This document shows positions 26,564 through 35,567 of a DNA stretch of 64,000 bases, piece after piece. The notes beneath the pieces are model-generated. The model saw only the letters and a list, made by a program, of their open reading frames with translations, was not told the DNA's origin and did not search any database. Source of the DNA: Roseivirga sp. BDSF3-8 (GTDB lineage: Bacteria; Bacteroidota; Bacteroidia; Cytophagales; Cyclobacteriaceae); contig NZ_JBGNFV010000001.1 in NCBI RefSeq assembly GCF_041449215.1, forward strand, positions 1,773,001 through 1,837,000, in the 5' to 3' direction. Made by a program: the position numbers and the translations under genes. How positions within the stretch are numbered: position 1 is the first letter of the stretch; every line of letters begins with the position of its first letter.

Positions 26564-27607
26564 ATGTTTTATATAAAATACAGATACTTACTGGTTCTTG
26601 CACTGGCTGTTTACTCCTACTTTAACATCTTGTTTACGGAAGGAGATCAGCTATTGGATAACCGCATGCTGGATCAGGTAATCCTATTTTTTATTATTTC
26701 AGGTATAGTACTCACGGTTTGGGAAGGAAACAGGTATATAGAGTGGCGCCTTAGAAATAATAAGGTGCCTTTCAGAGGAAAGGCGAACCCGCTTATCATA
26801 TTTTTTCTACTATCCCTTATTTCTGTAACACTTATTACTATCCTCACGCTCAGCTTTTTTATAGTGCTTACCGGTGAGGCATTGCCGAGTGTATTAACGG
26901 AGGCTAAGCTAGCCTTTAGCTTTGCCTTTCGGATAAATCTTTTTCTTAACTGTATTCATGGGATTGTGTACTATATGAAACAGTATAAGATAAGTCAGTT
27001 GCAGGCTGAGCAGGCGCATAAAGCTACGGCAGAGGCTCAGTTTGAATCACTCCGAAATCAGATAAACCCCCACTTTTTATTTAACAGCTTCAATGTTCTC
27101 TCTTCATTGGTATATGCTGACCCGGATACTGCTGCTACCTTTCTGAGGCAGTTATCTAAAGTATACCGGTACCTGCTATATCATCAGGAGGGTGAGAAGG
27201 TGTCGCTTAGCCAGGAGCTGGAATTTATAGATGCCTATCTGTATCTTCTTCGTATCCGGTTCGGCGAAAACCTGAGGATAAATAACGAGGTGGCGGGTCA
27301 CATTGCGGAGGTGTATATAGCACCGGTGTCTCTTCAGATGCTTATTGAAAATGCAATAAAACATAATGTGGTCTCTTCTAAACACCCGATGACTATATCG
27401 ATATACCTGGAAGGTAATGATGCCTTACCCGCATGGCTTGTGGTGGAAAACACGCTGAATTTGAAAGAAACACCACCGGAGTCGACGAACCTAGGCCTGA
27501 GCAACATAAAACAGCGCTATAAGTTTATAAGTCAAAGAGAGGTATCTGTACAGTCGGGCCCTGATACCTTTAAGGTTAAACTTCCGCTTATTTCCAAAGA
27601 CCAATGA
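26564..27607 (+). CDS. LytS-type sensor histidine kinase
   Basis: This 347-residue protein has four predicted membrane helices in the first 145 residues and then a short coiled coil. The His_kinase domain contains the phospho-acceptor His in QINPHFLFNSFN and an ATPase part with ENAIKHNV, then a degenerate G-box (GLSNIKQRY). This is the LytS/YehU family, which works with LytTR regulators. There is no separate sensor domain, so the membrane bundle may sense the signal. The stop overlaps the ATG of the next gene by 4 bp (ATGA), showing tight coupling. Confidence 0.9.
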   Translation: MFYIKYRYLLVLALAVYSYFNILFTEGDQLLDNRMLDQVILFFIISGIVLTVWEGNRYIEWRLRNNKVPFRGKANPLIIFFLLSLISVTLITILTLSFFIVLTGEALPSVLTEAKLAFSFAFRINLFLNCIHGIVYYMKQYKISQLQAEQAHKATAEAQFESLRNQINPHFLFNSFNVLSSLVYADPDTAATFLRQLSKVYRYLLYHQEGEKVSLSQELEFIDAYLYLLRIRFGENLRINNEVAGHIAEVYIAPVSLQMLIENAIKHNVVSSKHPMTISIYLEGNDALPAWLVVENTLNLKETPPESTNLGLSNIKQRYKFISQREVSVQSGPDTFKVKLPLISKDQ

Positions 27608-28368
27608 AAGTTGTCATTATAGAAGATGAACCACTGGCCTCGGATCACCTGGAGCAAATGATCAATGCTACCCGGGAAGATGTCGAAGTAGTGGCAAAAT
27701 TAGATTCTGTAGAAGATGCCGTATCGTTCTACAATGAATCCGGTATTACTCCTGATCTGTCATTTATGGACATACAACTGTCTGACGGGCTGAGCCTGGA
27801 TATCTTCAGAAAGGCCAGCGTACCATCGCCGGTCATATTTACTACGGCCTATGATACTTATGCCCTGGACGCCTTCAAAGTTAACAGTGTTGACTACCTG
27901 TTAAAGCCGATTGATCCTAAGGAGTTGGAATTAGCTATTAAAAAATATCAGGATATATACCACCAGCCCGCGAGGTTTTCTGAGGGTATGGTGGAAACCT
28001 TACGGAGCGGATTGTTTGGGAAGTATCGTAAACGGTTTGTCATACGAAACGGCAGCAACTTCAAGGTCAGGAACGTTGATGAGGTAGCCTATATTAGGGC
28101 TGAAGGGCGGTCGGTTTATATATATACTAAGCCGGATGGAAGAAAGTACCTTATTGATCATACAATGGAGGAGCTCGAAACAAGCTTGTTAAATCCGGAA
28201 AAATTTTTCAGAATAAACAGGCAGTTTTTTGTCTGTGCAGAGAACATAGTTGAGGCCAAGAGTTATGTAAATAGTCGCCTGAAGGTCATACTCGACACAC
28301 CATGTGACTATGAACTAATCGTGAGCCGGGAACGGGTACCTCACTTTAAAACCTGGATTGCCAGTTAA
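27604..28368 (+). CDS. LytTR-family response regulator
   Basis: This 254-residue protein has a receiver domain with the acidic pair in IIEDEP, phospho-acceptor Asp56 (LSFMDIQLSDG) and the Lys of YLLKPID. A LytTR DNA-binding domain at about 145-254 has YIRAEGRSVYIYT and FFRINRQFFV. It should control promoters on receiving phosphate from the overlapping LytS kinase gene. Target genes cannot be told from the window. There is no terminator before the HAD gene, 12 bp on, so all three may be co-transcribed. Confidence 0.92.
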   Translation: MKVVIIEDEPLASDHLEQMINATREDVEVVAKLDSVEDAVSFYNESGITPDLSFMDIQLSDGLSLDIFRKASVPSPVIFTTAYDTYALDAFKVNSVDYLLKPIDPKELELAIKKYQDIYHQPARFSEGMVETLRSGLFGKYRKRFVIRNGSNFKVRNVDEVAYIRAEGRSVYIYTKPDGRKYLIDHTMEELETSLLNPEKFFRINRQFFVCAENIVEAKSYVNSRLKVILDTPCDYELIVSRERVPHFKTWIAS

Positions 28369-28380
28369 CTATATCTTTGT

Positions 28381-29073
28381 ATGGAAGAACAGACCGGTCA
28401 TATAGATGCGATTATCTTCGGGCTTGAGGGAAGCATCATCACGTCAGAAAACTCCTGGGACAGGTGCCTACGCTTACTATTAAGCGAATATGGAGTCGAT
28501 TACAATCGTGTCAGACTTAAGCCTGAAATGGCCGGTCGAACGCTGGAGGAATGTGCGGCTGAACTAAAGAAACGATACCCGGAGTACATTAAAGATGATG
28601 AAACGTACATAGCTAAACGCATCCGCGACTTTCTGGCGGATCTGATTGATAAAGGACTGGCGTATGAAGAGGGCTTTGAGTCTTTTTATGCTTATGCCGA
28701 AAATAATTTCAAACTGGCTATTGCTACCTCTATGGACCGGGAGCTCTTTACCAAAATGGATGAAAAAATTTCTTTCACCAGGCAGTTTCAGGCGCCGGTG
28801 CTCTTTGCTTCCTCAGGCAAGGGCAAGCCGGACCCTTCACTCTTTCAGGAGGCGGCTAAAGAACTGGGGGTTGATTTAAAAGACTGCCTTGCCATAGAGG
28901 ATTCACCTAACGGCATACTGGCGGCAAGGCATGCGGATGCGATGGTGATAGGGCTGGCGGGCACATTTAGCGGGCAGGAACTGGAAGACCTGAGCGGCCT
29001 GCCTGCGGATAAGATTTTTGAAAATTACGTTGAGATCGAGGAGTGGCTTAGGGCCAGGGGTCATTCTTCCTGA
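28381..29073 (+). CDS. HAD-family protein lacking the catalytic Asp (probably inactive)
   Basis: This 230-residue protein has the layout of a beta-phosphoglucomutase-like HAD phosphatase, with a helical cap at about 20-100. Motif II is AIATS (Ser117), motif III Lys149 in GKGKPDP, and motif IV AIEDSPNG with Asp174. But motif I reads IIFGLEGS where active members have IIFDLDGT: the nucleophile position is Gly14 and the acid/base position is Glu16. The nucleotides GGG CTT GAG support this. A true phosphatase of this type should not work without that Asp, so it is more likely a regulator or binding protein. A TATCTTTG box lies just before the ATG. Its 3' end overlaps the minus-strand exporter gene by 13 bp. 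Confidence 0.8.
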   Translation: MEEQTGHIDAIIFGLEGSIITSENSWDRCLRLLLSEYGVDYNRVRLKPEMAGRTLEECAAELKKRYPEYIKDDETYIAKRIRDFLADLIDKGLAYEEGFESFYAYAENNFKLAIATSMDRELFTKMDEKISFTRQFQAPVLFASSGKGKPDPSLFQEAAKELGVDLKDCLAIEDSPNGILAARHADAMVIGLAGTFSGQELEDLSGLPADKIFENYVEIEEWLRARGHSS

Positions 29074-30851
29074 AGCTGAAGCTTAACGAGGTTACTGTAA
29101 GTTCCTTCACCACTTCCCAGCAATTCTTCGTGGGTGCCGCTTTCTATAATACGCCCCTGATCGAGGACATAGATTCTGTCTACTTTACGAATAGTGGCCA
29201 GCCTGTGGGCAATCACTATGGTGGTGCGGCCTTTCATGAGCTCATCCAGGGCTTCCTGAACCTGTGCCTCACTTTCTGCATCGAGGGAACTGGTGGCTTC
29301 ATCAAGGATAAGGATGGTAGGGTCTTTAAGTATAGCCCGGGCTATTGCTACGCGCTGACGTTGCCCACCGGACAGCTTAATGCCTCTGTCTCCCACTACT
29401 GTATCCAGCCCCTCAGGAAATGACTCTATGAAGCTAAGGGCATTTGCTTTTGCCGCCGCCGCACGGATTTCATCCTCACTGGCATCGGGCTTACCATATC
29501 CGATATTTTCTCTGATGGTACCCCCAAACAGGATAACTTCCTGGGGCACGAGGCCAAAGTGCTGCCTGTATTCCCACACGGGGTATTCGGTGATGTTACG
29601 TCCATCAACGATGATCTCACCTTCATTCAGATTATAAAAATGCTGGAGAAGCTGAATGATGGTAGACTTACCGGCGCCGCTATGCCCGACCAGGGCCACC
29701 TTTTCACCGGGGGCTATGCGCAGGTCTATACCTGATAATACTGTTACATCGGGGCGGGTGGGATAGGTAAAGTGAACATTCCTGAAATTAATGCCACCCT
29801 GCAGTTTCAAAGAGGGCTTATCTGCCAGGGATGCTTTGAATTCGGGAGTCAGATGAATAATCTCAAGAACTTTTTCTGAGGAGCCTATGGCGCGTTGAAT
29901 CTGCCCCATGATATCTCCGAGGCCTGCCATGGATCCGCCAACAAACAGGGTAATAAGGACAAACTTTACGAGCTCGCCAATGGATATTTCGTTAAGCTGG
30001 ACCATGCGCCCACCGTAGTACATAACTCCTACAATGCCACCAAACAGAGCGAATACAATAAAGCTGATGAAACCTGCCCTGTACTTGGCATTTTTCATAG
30101 CCACCATTACTACTTCATTCTGCTTGTTGCGGTAACGGTTTATTTCAAATAGTTCTGTAGTAAATGATTTTATGACCTGTATACTCTGTAGTGTTTCCTC
30201 TACGATCACATTAGAGTCTGCCAGGGTGTCCTGGGTTTTTTTAGCCAGCTTACGAATGAATCTTCCGAAAACCAGTGTAATAATAATCATGACCGGGAAG
30301 GTGGCCAGCATGAATAGGGTAAGCTTGGTAGAGATCAGAAGTAATAGGATAATGCCTCCGATCAGGGTAATAATCTGCCGGAAAAACTCTGCCAGGGTAG
30401 TACTGAAGGTCATTTGGAGGGCAGAGACATCTGAGGTGATGCGGCTGATGATCTCGCCTGCCCGCCGCTCGTCATAAAAAGAGAGGGGCAGGGTCATTAA
30501 ACGCTGATAAAGGTCTGAGCGAAGGTTAGCCATGGAGTTCTCGCTCACATAACTAAAAAGGTACACCCTAAAGTAGGATGCTATAGCTTGTATAACTAAT
30601 ACACCGATGAAATATCCACCGACAGTGTTTAACCGGCCAATGTCCTCTTCAGTAACATCTACAAGTTCACCGGAGAGATAAGGAAAGCCCAATACTGATA
30701 CACTGGACACGAACAGAAAAACCATTCCAGCCAGAAAAGCCCATTTATAGGGCATCATGTAACGGAATATTCCGGCTAGTTTCTTAAATCCTTCCTTATT
30801 AAGGGGCTTTTTTTCAGCCTCTGGCAGAGTCTGCCCTCGTCGTTTTCCCAT
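29061..30851 (-). CDS. ABC exporter, fused membrane and ATPase domains (MsbA-like)
   Basis: This 596-residue half-transporter has six membrane helices in the first 320 residues. The ATPase domain has Walker A GHSGAGKST, signature LSGGQRQRVAIARAIL and Walker B ILILDEATSSLDAES, plus the H-loop IAHRLATI. It works as a homodimer. Relatives flip lipids, LPS precursors or drugs; which one applies here is not clear. The ATG at 30851 gives a normal length. It has its own promoter region and convergently overlaps the HAD gene end. Confidence 0.92.
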   Translation of the reverse strand: MGKRRGQTLPEAEKKPLNKEGFKKLAGIFRYMMPYKWAFLAGMVFLFVSSVSVLGFPYLSGELVDVTEEDIGRLNTVGGYFIGVLVIQAIASYFRVYLFSYVSENSMANLRSDLYQRLMTLPLSFYDERRAGEIISRITSDVSALQMTFSTTLAEFFRQIITLIGGIILLLLISTKLTLFMLATFPVMIIITLVFGRFIRKLAKKTQDTLADSNVIVEETLQSIQVIKSFTTELFEINRYRNKQNEVVMVAMKNAKYRAGFISFIVFALFGGIVGVMYYGGRMVQLNEISIGELVKFVLITLFVGGSMAGLGDIMGQIQRAIGSSEKVLEIIHLTPEFKASLADKPSLKLQGGINFRNVHFTYPTRPDVTVLSGIDLRIAPGEKVALVGHSGAGKSTIIQLLQHFYNLNEGEIIVDGRNITEYPVWEYRQHFGLVPQEVILFGGTIRENIGYGKPDASEDEIRAAAAKANALSFIESFPEGLDTVVGDRGIKLSGGQRQRVAIARAILKDPTILILDEATSSLDAESEAQVQEALDELMKGRTTIVIAHRLATIRKVDRIYVLDQGRIIESGTHEELLGSGEGTYSNLVKLQLQEE

Positions 30852-30954
30852 ACCTGAGTTAACAGCAATTACAGGTGGTTTGGTTTACAGGGTGCAAAAT
30901 AAGTGATAATGTTACCCGGAAGCCAATTTTTACGGAAGTAAAATAAAAGAGTTG

Positions 30955-30962
30955 TATATTTG
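30955..30962 (+). promoter_or_regulatory. Candidate -7 box before the 31120 barrel gene
   Basis: TATATTTG matches TAnnTTTG. It lies about 158 bp upstream of the ATG chosen for the barrel gene and points the same way. Confidence 0.4.
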
Positions 30963-31119
30963 TGCCGTTTTTACCAGGAATAAACTATTTCTACCATTCC
31001 TGTAATCCTCAACCAGCCCCTCGTCTAATAATATTATTGTTGCATTCTGAATGAACCTTTTTCGACTGAGCGATGACCAGTTGTGCAGGGGTGTCTTTTA
31101 TTTAAAACAGATCATTTTG

Positions 31120-31737
31120 ATGAAAAAACTTCTACTTCTCTTCAGTCTATTATTGCTCTCACAAGCAGGCTTTAGCCAGATAAGTCAGGGATATAAGTAC
31201 GTTTCGGGTACCGTGATGTATAACACGGACAGATTTGAGACGTACAGGACACATCAGGTCACCGTAATGCCGGAGATTAACTTCATGACCGGGGATTATT
31301 TTTCTATTGGACTTGCTGCGGGTTTGGTTCATGAAAAATATCAGCAGGAAGTTATGGCTAACTCCCCATACCAGATCAAAACCACTAATCTTTACGGAAT
31401 AGCTCCTAAGATAAAGTTCTTCACTCCGGTGGGCGAAAAGGTTTATTTCTCACCAGAAGTATCGGTTCCTCTTCTATTCGGATCCACTACTGATACACAG
31501 GGTTTGGCTAACAACCAGGAATCTACTACCACGTATGATAGAAATCGCTGGGGATTCAATGCTGGTATGGGTCTGGTATTCGTACTGGGCGATCGGTTTA
31601 CCCTGGAAGCCAAAATGGCTGTCATCAATTACATGGTGGATGTACAGAAATTTGACAGTGAAGAATTAGTAGAGGAAGAATTCGACTTCGGCTTTGACCT
31701 GAATAATGCAGGACTTTCAGTAGGCTATTTCTTTTAG
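31120..31737 (+). CDS. Outer-membrane beta-barrel protein
   Basis: The start is placed at ATG 31120, where a clean signal peptide begins (MKKLLLLFSLLLLSQAGFSQ). The longer frame from 31051 adds a non-signal head. The mature part of about 185 residues shows alternating beta-strands of an OmpW/OmpX-type barrel (YFSIGLAAGLVHE, VYFSPEVSVPLLFG, WGFNAGMGLVFVLG) and ends in Phe (VGYFF), as barrels usually do. The function is unknown. It has a strong terminator downstream. Confidence 0.82.
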   Translation: MKKLLLLFSLLLLSQAGFSQISQGYKYVSGTVMYNTDRFETYRTHQVTVMPEINFMTGDYFSIGLAAGLVHEKYQQEVMANSPYQIKTTNLYGIAPKIKFFTPVGEKVYFSPEVSVPLLFGSTTDTQGLANNQESTTTYDRNRWGFNAGMGLVFVLGDRFTLEAKMAVINYMVDVQKFDSEELVEEEFDFGFDLNNAGLSVGYFF

Positions 31738-31768
31738 AGCGGGCCTCTTTACGATAAATTAATTAGTA

Positions 31769-31797
31769 GGCTATTCGCAATGCGAATAGCCTTTTTT
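31769..31797 (+). terminator. Terminator of the barrel gene
   Basis: A perfect 11-bp stem, GGCTATTCGCA with TGCGAATAGCC, has a 1-base apparent loop and is followed by TTTTTT. Confidence 0.8.
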
Positions 31798-31890
31798 AGT
31801 ACCGGCTCTTAATTCAATATCGATTTTCCAGTGCCGTTTTGAATTTACATTGGTTAATGTTTAGTTGCACATGATCTAATTTTTTTACTT

Positions 31891-32805
31891 ATGTACGCCT
31901 ACAAACGTCTGCTTGTCGCCCTTGATTTGACTGCCATGGACGATACCCTCGTCCGCTATACCGCCTTTCTCGCAAAGAATATCAATGCAGATGCAATCTA
32001 CTTCCTGCATGTTTCCCCTTCGCTGGAGCTACCTGATGACATTGGTGCGGAGTACCGTGATGTAATAGCTCCGGTAGATGAGACTCTGGAACATAGTATC
32101 AAAGACATGCTGGATCGCTACTTTGACTACGATTGTACTATTGAGGTGGAGGCGCAGGAGGGTAATCCGGGTGAAAACATCCTGAAATGGATCAAGGTAA
32201 AAAACATAGACCTGGTGATAGTAGGCCGCAAGCAGGAAATGAAGGGAACCGGCGCTCTGGGCAGCAGGCTCTCACGCATTGCTCCCTGCAGTATTTTGTT
32301 TGTGCCGGAAAACTTTGAAGCCAAGCTGGAGGATATCACTGTAAGCAGTGACTATAGTAAGCACTCTGCTATTGCTCTGGAGGAGGCCTATGATCTGGCT
32401 AAATCCAGCAGTGCAAAACTGCACCTGGTGCATGTGACCCATGTGCCTCCGGGTTATCATAAAACGGGAAAATCGTACGAGGAATTCGGAAAGATCATGG
32501 TAGAGAACGCCCGAAAGGATGCTGACAAGTTTCTGAAAAAGTACCTGCCGGATTACCAGGATAAAGTAAATGTACTGATAAAGCTGGACGATGATAAGTC
32601 GCCTGCTGATAAGCTTTATGATGCCAGCAAGGAGCTTAATGCCGACCTGATGATCGTAGGGAGCAAAGGCCGTACAGCACTTGCCTCTCTGCTATTAGGT
32701 AGTGTGGCTGATAAGCTTGCCGGATATACGCGGACACTCCCCCTGCTGGTGGTAAAGGATAAAAAAGAAAACCTGAGCTTTTTCGAGGCACTCCTGAAAC
32801 TCTAA
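31891..32805 (+). CDS. Universal stress protein, two Usp domains
   Basis: This 304-residue protein is a tandem Usp. The first domain (about 3-140) starts YKRLLVALDLT. The second (about 150-290) ends with the ATP-binding pattern IVGSKGRTALASLLLGSVADKL. The G-2x-G-9x-G motif is clear in the second domain and altered in the first, so only one may bind ATP. Such proteins help survival in stress and starvation. It has its own start region. Its stop overlaps the convergent lipoprotein gene's stop by 4 bp. Confidence 0.9.
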   Translation: MYAYKRLLVALDLTAMDDTLVRYTAFLAKNINADAIYFLHVSPSLELPDDIGAEYRDVIAPVDETLEHSIKDMLDRYFDYDCTIEVEAQEGNPGENILKWIKVKNIDLVIVGRKQEMKGTGALGSRLSRIAPCSILFVPENFEAKLEDITVSSDYSKHSAIALEEAYDLAKSSSAKLHLVHVTHVPPGYHKTGKSYEEFGKIMVENARKDADKFLKKYLPDYQDKVNVLIKLDDDKSPADKLYDASKELNADLMIVGSKGRTALASLLLGSVADKLAGYTRTLPLLVVKDKKENLSFFEALLKL

Positions 32806-33398
32806 CGAATTCGCCCTTCAATCTGATAGGTGATGGAGTCGCGGAAAATGATCTTGTGCCCCCCTTCCAGGTAATACCGGTTTAGGCGGCCGGGCAGGCC
32901 TTTTACTTCTGCCTGGTCAAACTCGGCCTCCATTCTCCTGAAGGTACTGTACAGTTCATTACGTTCCAGAAACTCGGCTTCCAGCTTTCGTACCTCACTG
33001 CCCGCAAAAACTACCCGGAGTTTTTGCACAGGAACTTCTTCCGGATACCGGGCATTATAAGTGACCTCTCTGCGACCATTAGCGGTATTTACCACACTGT
33101 CATATGCCAGCCGGTAAGCAGGCTTATTCATATCCACCTGCCTGAAAAAGCCAAGCTCACGCACCCACCCCATAGAGTCGGGCTGGTATACCTGGCTTTC
33201 CTCACTACCATCTACCATGGCCGTTTTTTCAAGGGTAGCTCCTTCTTCGGTAAACTGCTGCACCTGGCTCATGATCAGCCCTTCTATATCAGCATAGGTT
33301 TTACCTGATTCCTTGTCCCGGCTGCTTTCGGCACTGCATCCGCTGGTTAGAACTGTAAAGAACACTACTCCTAAAAAAACGAGGGCTAACTTCTTCAT
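32802..33398 (-). CDS. Lipoprotein of unknown function
   Basis: This 198-residue protein has a lipobox LTSGC with Cys21, then a charged mature region with beta strands (LAYDSVVNTANGRREVTYNARY, LRVVFAGSEVRKLEAEF, YQIEGRIR). No named family was recognised. It starts 5 bp after the gpmI stop, so the two are likely one operon. Its own stop overlaps the universal stress gene's stop. Confidence 0.75.
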   Translation of the reverse strand: MKKLALVFLGVVFFTVLTSGCSAESSRDKESGKTYADIEGLIMSQVQQFTEEGATLEKTAMVDGSEESQVYQPDSMGWVRELGFFRQVDMNKPAYRLAYDSVVNTANGRREVTYNARYPEEVPVQKLRVVFAGSEVRKLEAEFLERNELYSTFRRMEAEFDQAEVKGLPGRLNRYYLEGGHKIIFRDSITYQIEGRIR

Positions 33399-33403
33399 TG
33401 CTT

Positions 33404-34936
33404 TTACTCAAATAATATTTCGCCTGTCATATCTGCAGGCGCCTCTATACCCATCAGCTTCAGAACGGTGGGCCCGATATCTCCGAGTTTGCCGTCCTTC
33501 ATATTAATATCTTTCAGCTCACTGTCTACGATAAAGCAGGGCACAAGGTTAGTGGTATGGGCTGTGTTAGGGCTTCCGTCATCATTGATCATGTAGTCTG
33601 CATTGCCATGGTCAGCGAAGATTATGCTGGTATAGCCGTTATCCATAGCAGCTTCTACCACTGCTTTTGTACACTGGTCTACGGTTTCGCAGGCTTTAAC
33701 GGCTGCCTCAAACACACCGGTGTGACCTACCATATCGGGGTTGGCAAAATTAAGGCAAACAAAATCTACTTCACCTTCCCTGAGCTTGCTGACTATGGCA
33801 TCACGAATTTCGTACGCAGACATCTCAGGCTTCATGTCATAGGTAGCTACTTTGGGGGACGGGCAGAGTATTCTTTCCTCGCCTTCAAACTCCTCTTCGC
33901 GACCGCCATTAAAGAAGAAGGTCACATGCGGATACTTTTCTGTTTCGGCTATCCGGATCTGTTTTTTACCATGCCTGGCAAGTACTTCGCCCAATGTGTT
34001 TTCAGCCTTAGATTTTTCCAGGATGACTTCCACGCCTTTAAACGATTGGTCGTAGCGGGTCATGGTCACATAATAGAGGTCCAGCTTTTTCATGTCCTGC
34101 TCAGGAAAGTCTTGCTGGGTGAGCGCCATGGTTATCTGTCTCCCCCTATCGGTACGGAAATTAAAGCAGATCACTACATCACCTTCTTCTATCTTAGCTA
34201 CCGGGCTGCCATCTTCATTTGTCATGACGATAGGCTTGATAAACTCGTCTGTCTCGTCTGCTGCGTACTTTTCTTTGAGGGCGGCTACAGCATCGGTGGC
34301 TTTCACATCTCCCTGGCCTTTTACCATAGCATCATAGGCCAGCTTTACACGCTCCCATCGCTTATCACGGTCCATGGCATAGTATCTTCCTATTACGGTA
34401 GCCAGCTTGCCGGTACTATTTTTCATATGGGAGGTCAGGTCCTGGAGGTAGCCAGTCCCCCCTTTAGGGTCAGTATCACGGCCATCTGTAAAAGCATGCA
34501 CATATACGTTGTCCTCAAGCCCTTTATCCGCGGCTATACTCAGGAGTCCTTTCAGATGATCAATATGGGAATGCACACCTCCGTCAGATACTAATCCGAT
34601 AAAGTGTACTTTCTTTCCTTTATCTTTTGCATGATCCAGCGCTTTGGTCAGGATCTCATTACGTGCCATATCTCCCTCTGAAATGGACTTATGTATACGC
34701 TCCAGCTCCTGGTAAACGATGCGGCCGGCCCCTATATTCATATGACCCACCTCAGAGTTTCCCATTTGCCCTGCCGGGAGGCCCACGGCCTTGCCGGATG
34801 CTTCGAGGCGAGAATGCGGATAATCGTGATAGAGGCTATCAACGAATGGCGTATTGGCTTTCGAAATAGCAGATACTTCATCATTACCGCTTATTCCCCA
34901 TCCATCCATTATGATAAGTATGACCTTTTTATTCAT
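33404..34936 (-). CDS. gpmI: 2,3-bisphosphoglycerate-independent phosphoglycerate mutase
   Basis: This 510-residue protein is full length for iPGM. It opens with VILIIMDGWGI (Asp11) and has the catalytic Ser61 in GQMGNSEVGH. A later metal-binding group includes FADHGNADYM and AHTTNLVPC. It converts 3-phosphoglycerate to 2-phosphoglycerate in glycolysis using two metal ions. It lies divergently from the DUF4783 gene and directly upstream of the lipoprotein gene. Confidence 0.96.
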   Translation of the reverse strand: MNKKVILIIMDGWGISGNDEVSAISKANTPFVDSLYHDYPHSRLEASGKAVGLPAGQMGNSEVGHMNIGAGRIVYQELERIHKSISEGDMARNEILTKALDHAKDKGKKVHFIGLVSDGGVHSHIDHLKGLLSIAADKGLEDNVYVHAFTDGRDTDPKGGTGYLQDLTSHMKNSTGKLATVIGRYYAMDRDKRWERVKLAYDAMVKGQGDVKATDAVAALKEKYAADETDEFIKPIVMTNEDGSPVAKIEEGDVVICFNFRTDRGRQITMALTQQDFPEQDMKKLDLYYVTMTRYDQSFKGVEVILEKSKAENTLGEVLARHGKKQIRIAETEKYPHVTFFFNGGREEEFEGEERILCPSPKVATYDMKPEMSAYEIRDAIVSKLREGEVDFVCLNFANPDMVGHTGVFEAAVKACETVDQCTKAVVEAAMDNGYTSIIFADHGNADYMINDDGSPNTAHTTNLVPCFIVDSELKDINMKDGKLGDIGPTVLKLMGIEAPADMTGEILFE

Positions 34937-35099
34937 TGTGAGAGCGTGTTTGGTGTGGCAAAAAATTGTAAGTAATTACCCGATGTAGTATTTTGAGTAC
35001 AATTTTCCTTCTAAAAATTGAGAGTTAAAAGGAATTGGCATAGTTTTAGCGAATCCTTTCGTGTAATAAGCAACCATAGGTGCAATGACCATAAAGGTA

Positions 35100-35498
35100 A
35101 TGAAAAGAACCATTCTGATGCTCATATTCGCTGCCTGGGCATTCCCCATGCAGTTACAGGCACAGAGCGAGGTGATGAATGATATCCGGGCGGCCATAAA
35201 GTCAGGCTCTTCCAAAGAGCTTAGCCTGTACCTGAATGACGTAGTAGAGCTTTATTTCTACGGAGAAATGTCAAGCTACAGCCGTACGCAGGCAGAATAT
35301 GTCCTGAAGGACTTTTTTAAAGAAAATCCTCCCCGAAATTTCATTTATAAACATCAGGGTAGCTCCAAAGATGGCCAGCTTTATGCCATCGGAGAATACA
35401 CCTATGACAACGGCACCTACAGTATCTTGTTAAGGATAAAGGAGTTCGAAGGTAAATTAAGGATTTTTAAGATCGATTTTATAGATGAACAGGACTGA
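35100..35498 (+). CDS. DUF4783 family secreted protein
   Basis: I choose ATG 35100 (MKRTILMLIFAAWAF), which gives a clean signal peptide ending near LQAQ. The ATG five codons earlier is less likely. The mature part of about 108 residues matches the Bacteroidota-specific DUF4783 pattern, an NTF2-like fold with SYSRTQAEYVLKDFF and YKHQGSSKDGQLYAIGEY. The role is unknown. It often sits directly before nadC in this phylum, as here, and has a clear terminator. Confidence 0.85.
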   Translation: MKRTILMLIFAAWAFPMQLQAQSEVMNDIRAAIKSGSSKELSLYLNDVVELYFYGEMSSYSRTQAEYVLKDFFKENPPRNFIYKHQGSSKDGQLYAIGEYTYDNGTYSILLRIKEFEGKLRIFKIDFIDEQD

Positions 35499-35529
35499 TG
35501 TAGCTGTTCTGAACGCTAAATAGTATAAA

Positions 35530-35556
35530 GGCACTGAAATATTCAGTGCCTTTTTT
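35530..35556 (+). terminator. Terminator of the DUF4783 gene
   Basis: GGCACTGAA pairs with TTCAGTGCC around a 3-base loop, followed by TTTTTT. The T run merges with the -7 box of the next gene. Confidence 0.85.
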
Positions 35557-35563
35557 ATTTTTG
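35556..35563 (+). promoter_or_regulatory. Candidate -7 box of nadC inside a terminator tail
   Basis: TATTTTTG matches TAnnTTTG. It begins at the end of the preceding terminator's T run and ends 4 bases before the GTG start of nadC. The -33 place would fall in the terminator stem and has no TTG. Confidence 0.35.
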
Positions 35564-35567
35564 CACC

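Noticed and set aside
28372-28379. TATCTTTG -7 box before the HAD gene
   Set aside because: It ends one base before the ATG, so a start from it would fall inside the gene; no -33 box; probably chance or relates to another start.
33557-34594. Long plus-strand frame of 345 codons
   Set aside because: It is antisense to gpmI, which has all its catalytic motifs; the frame has no family and unlikely composition.
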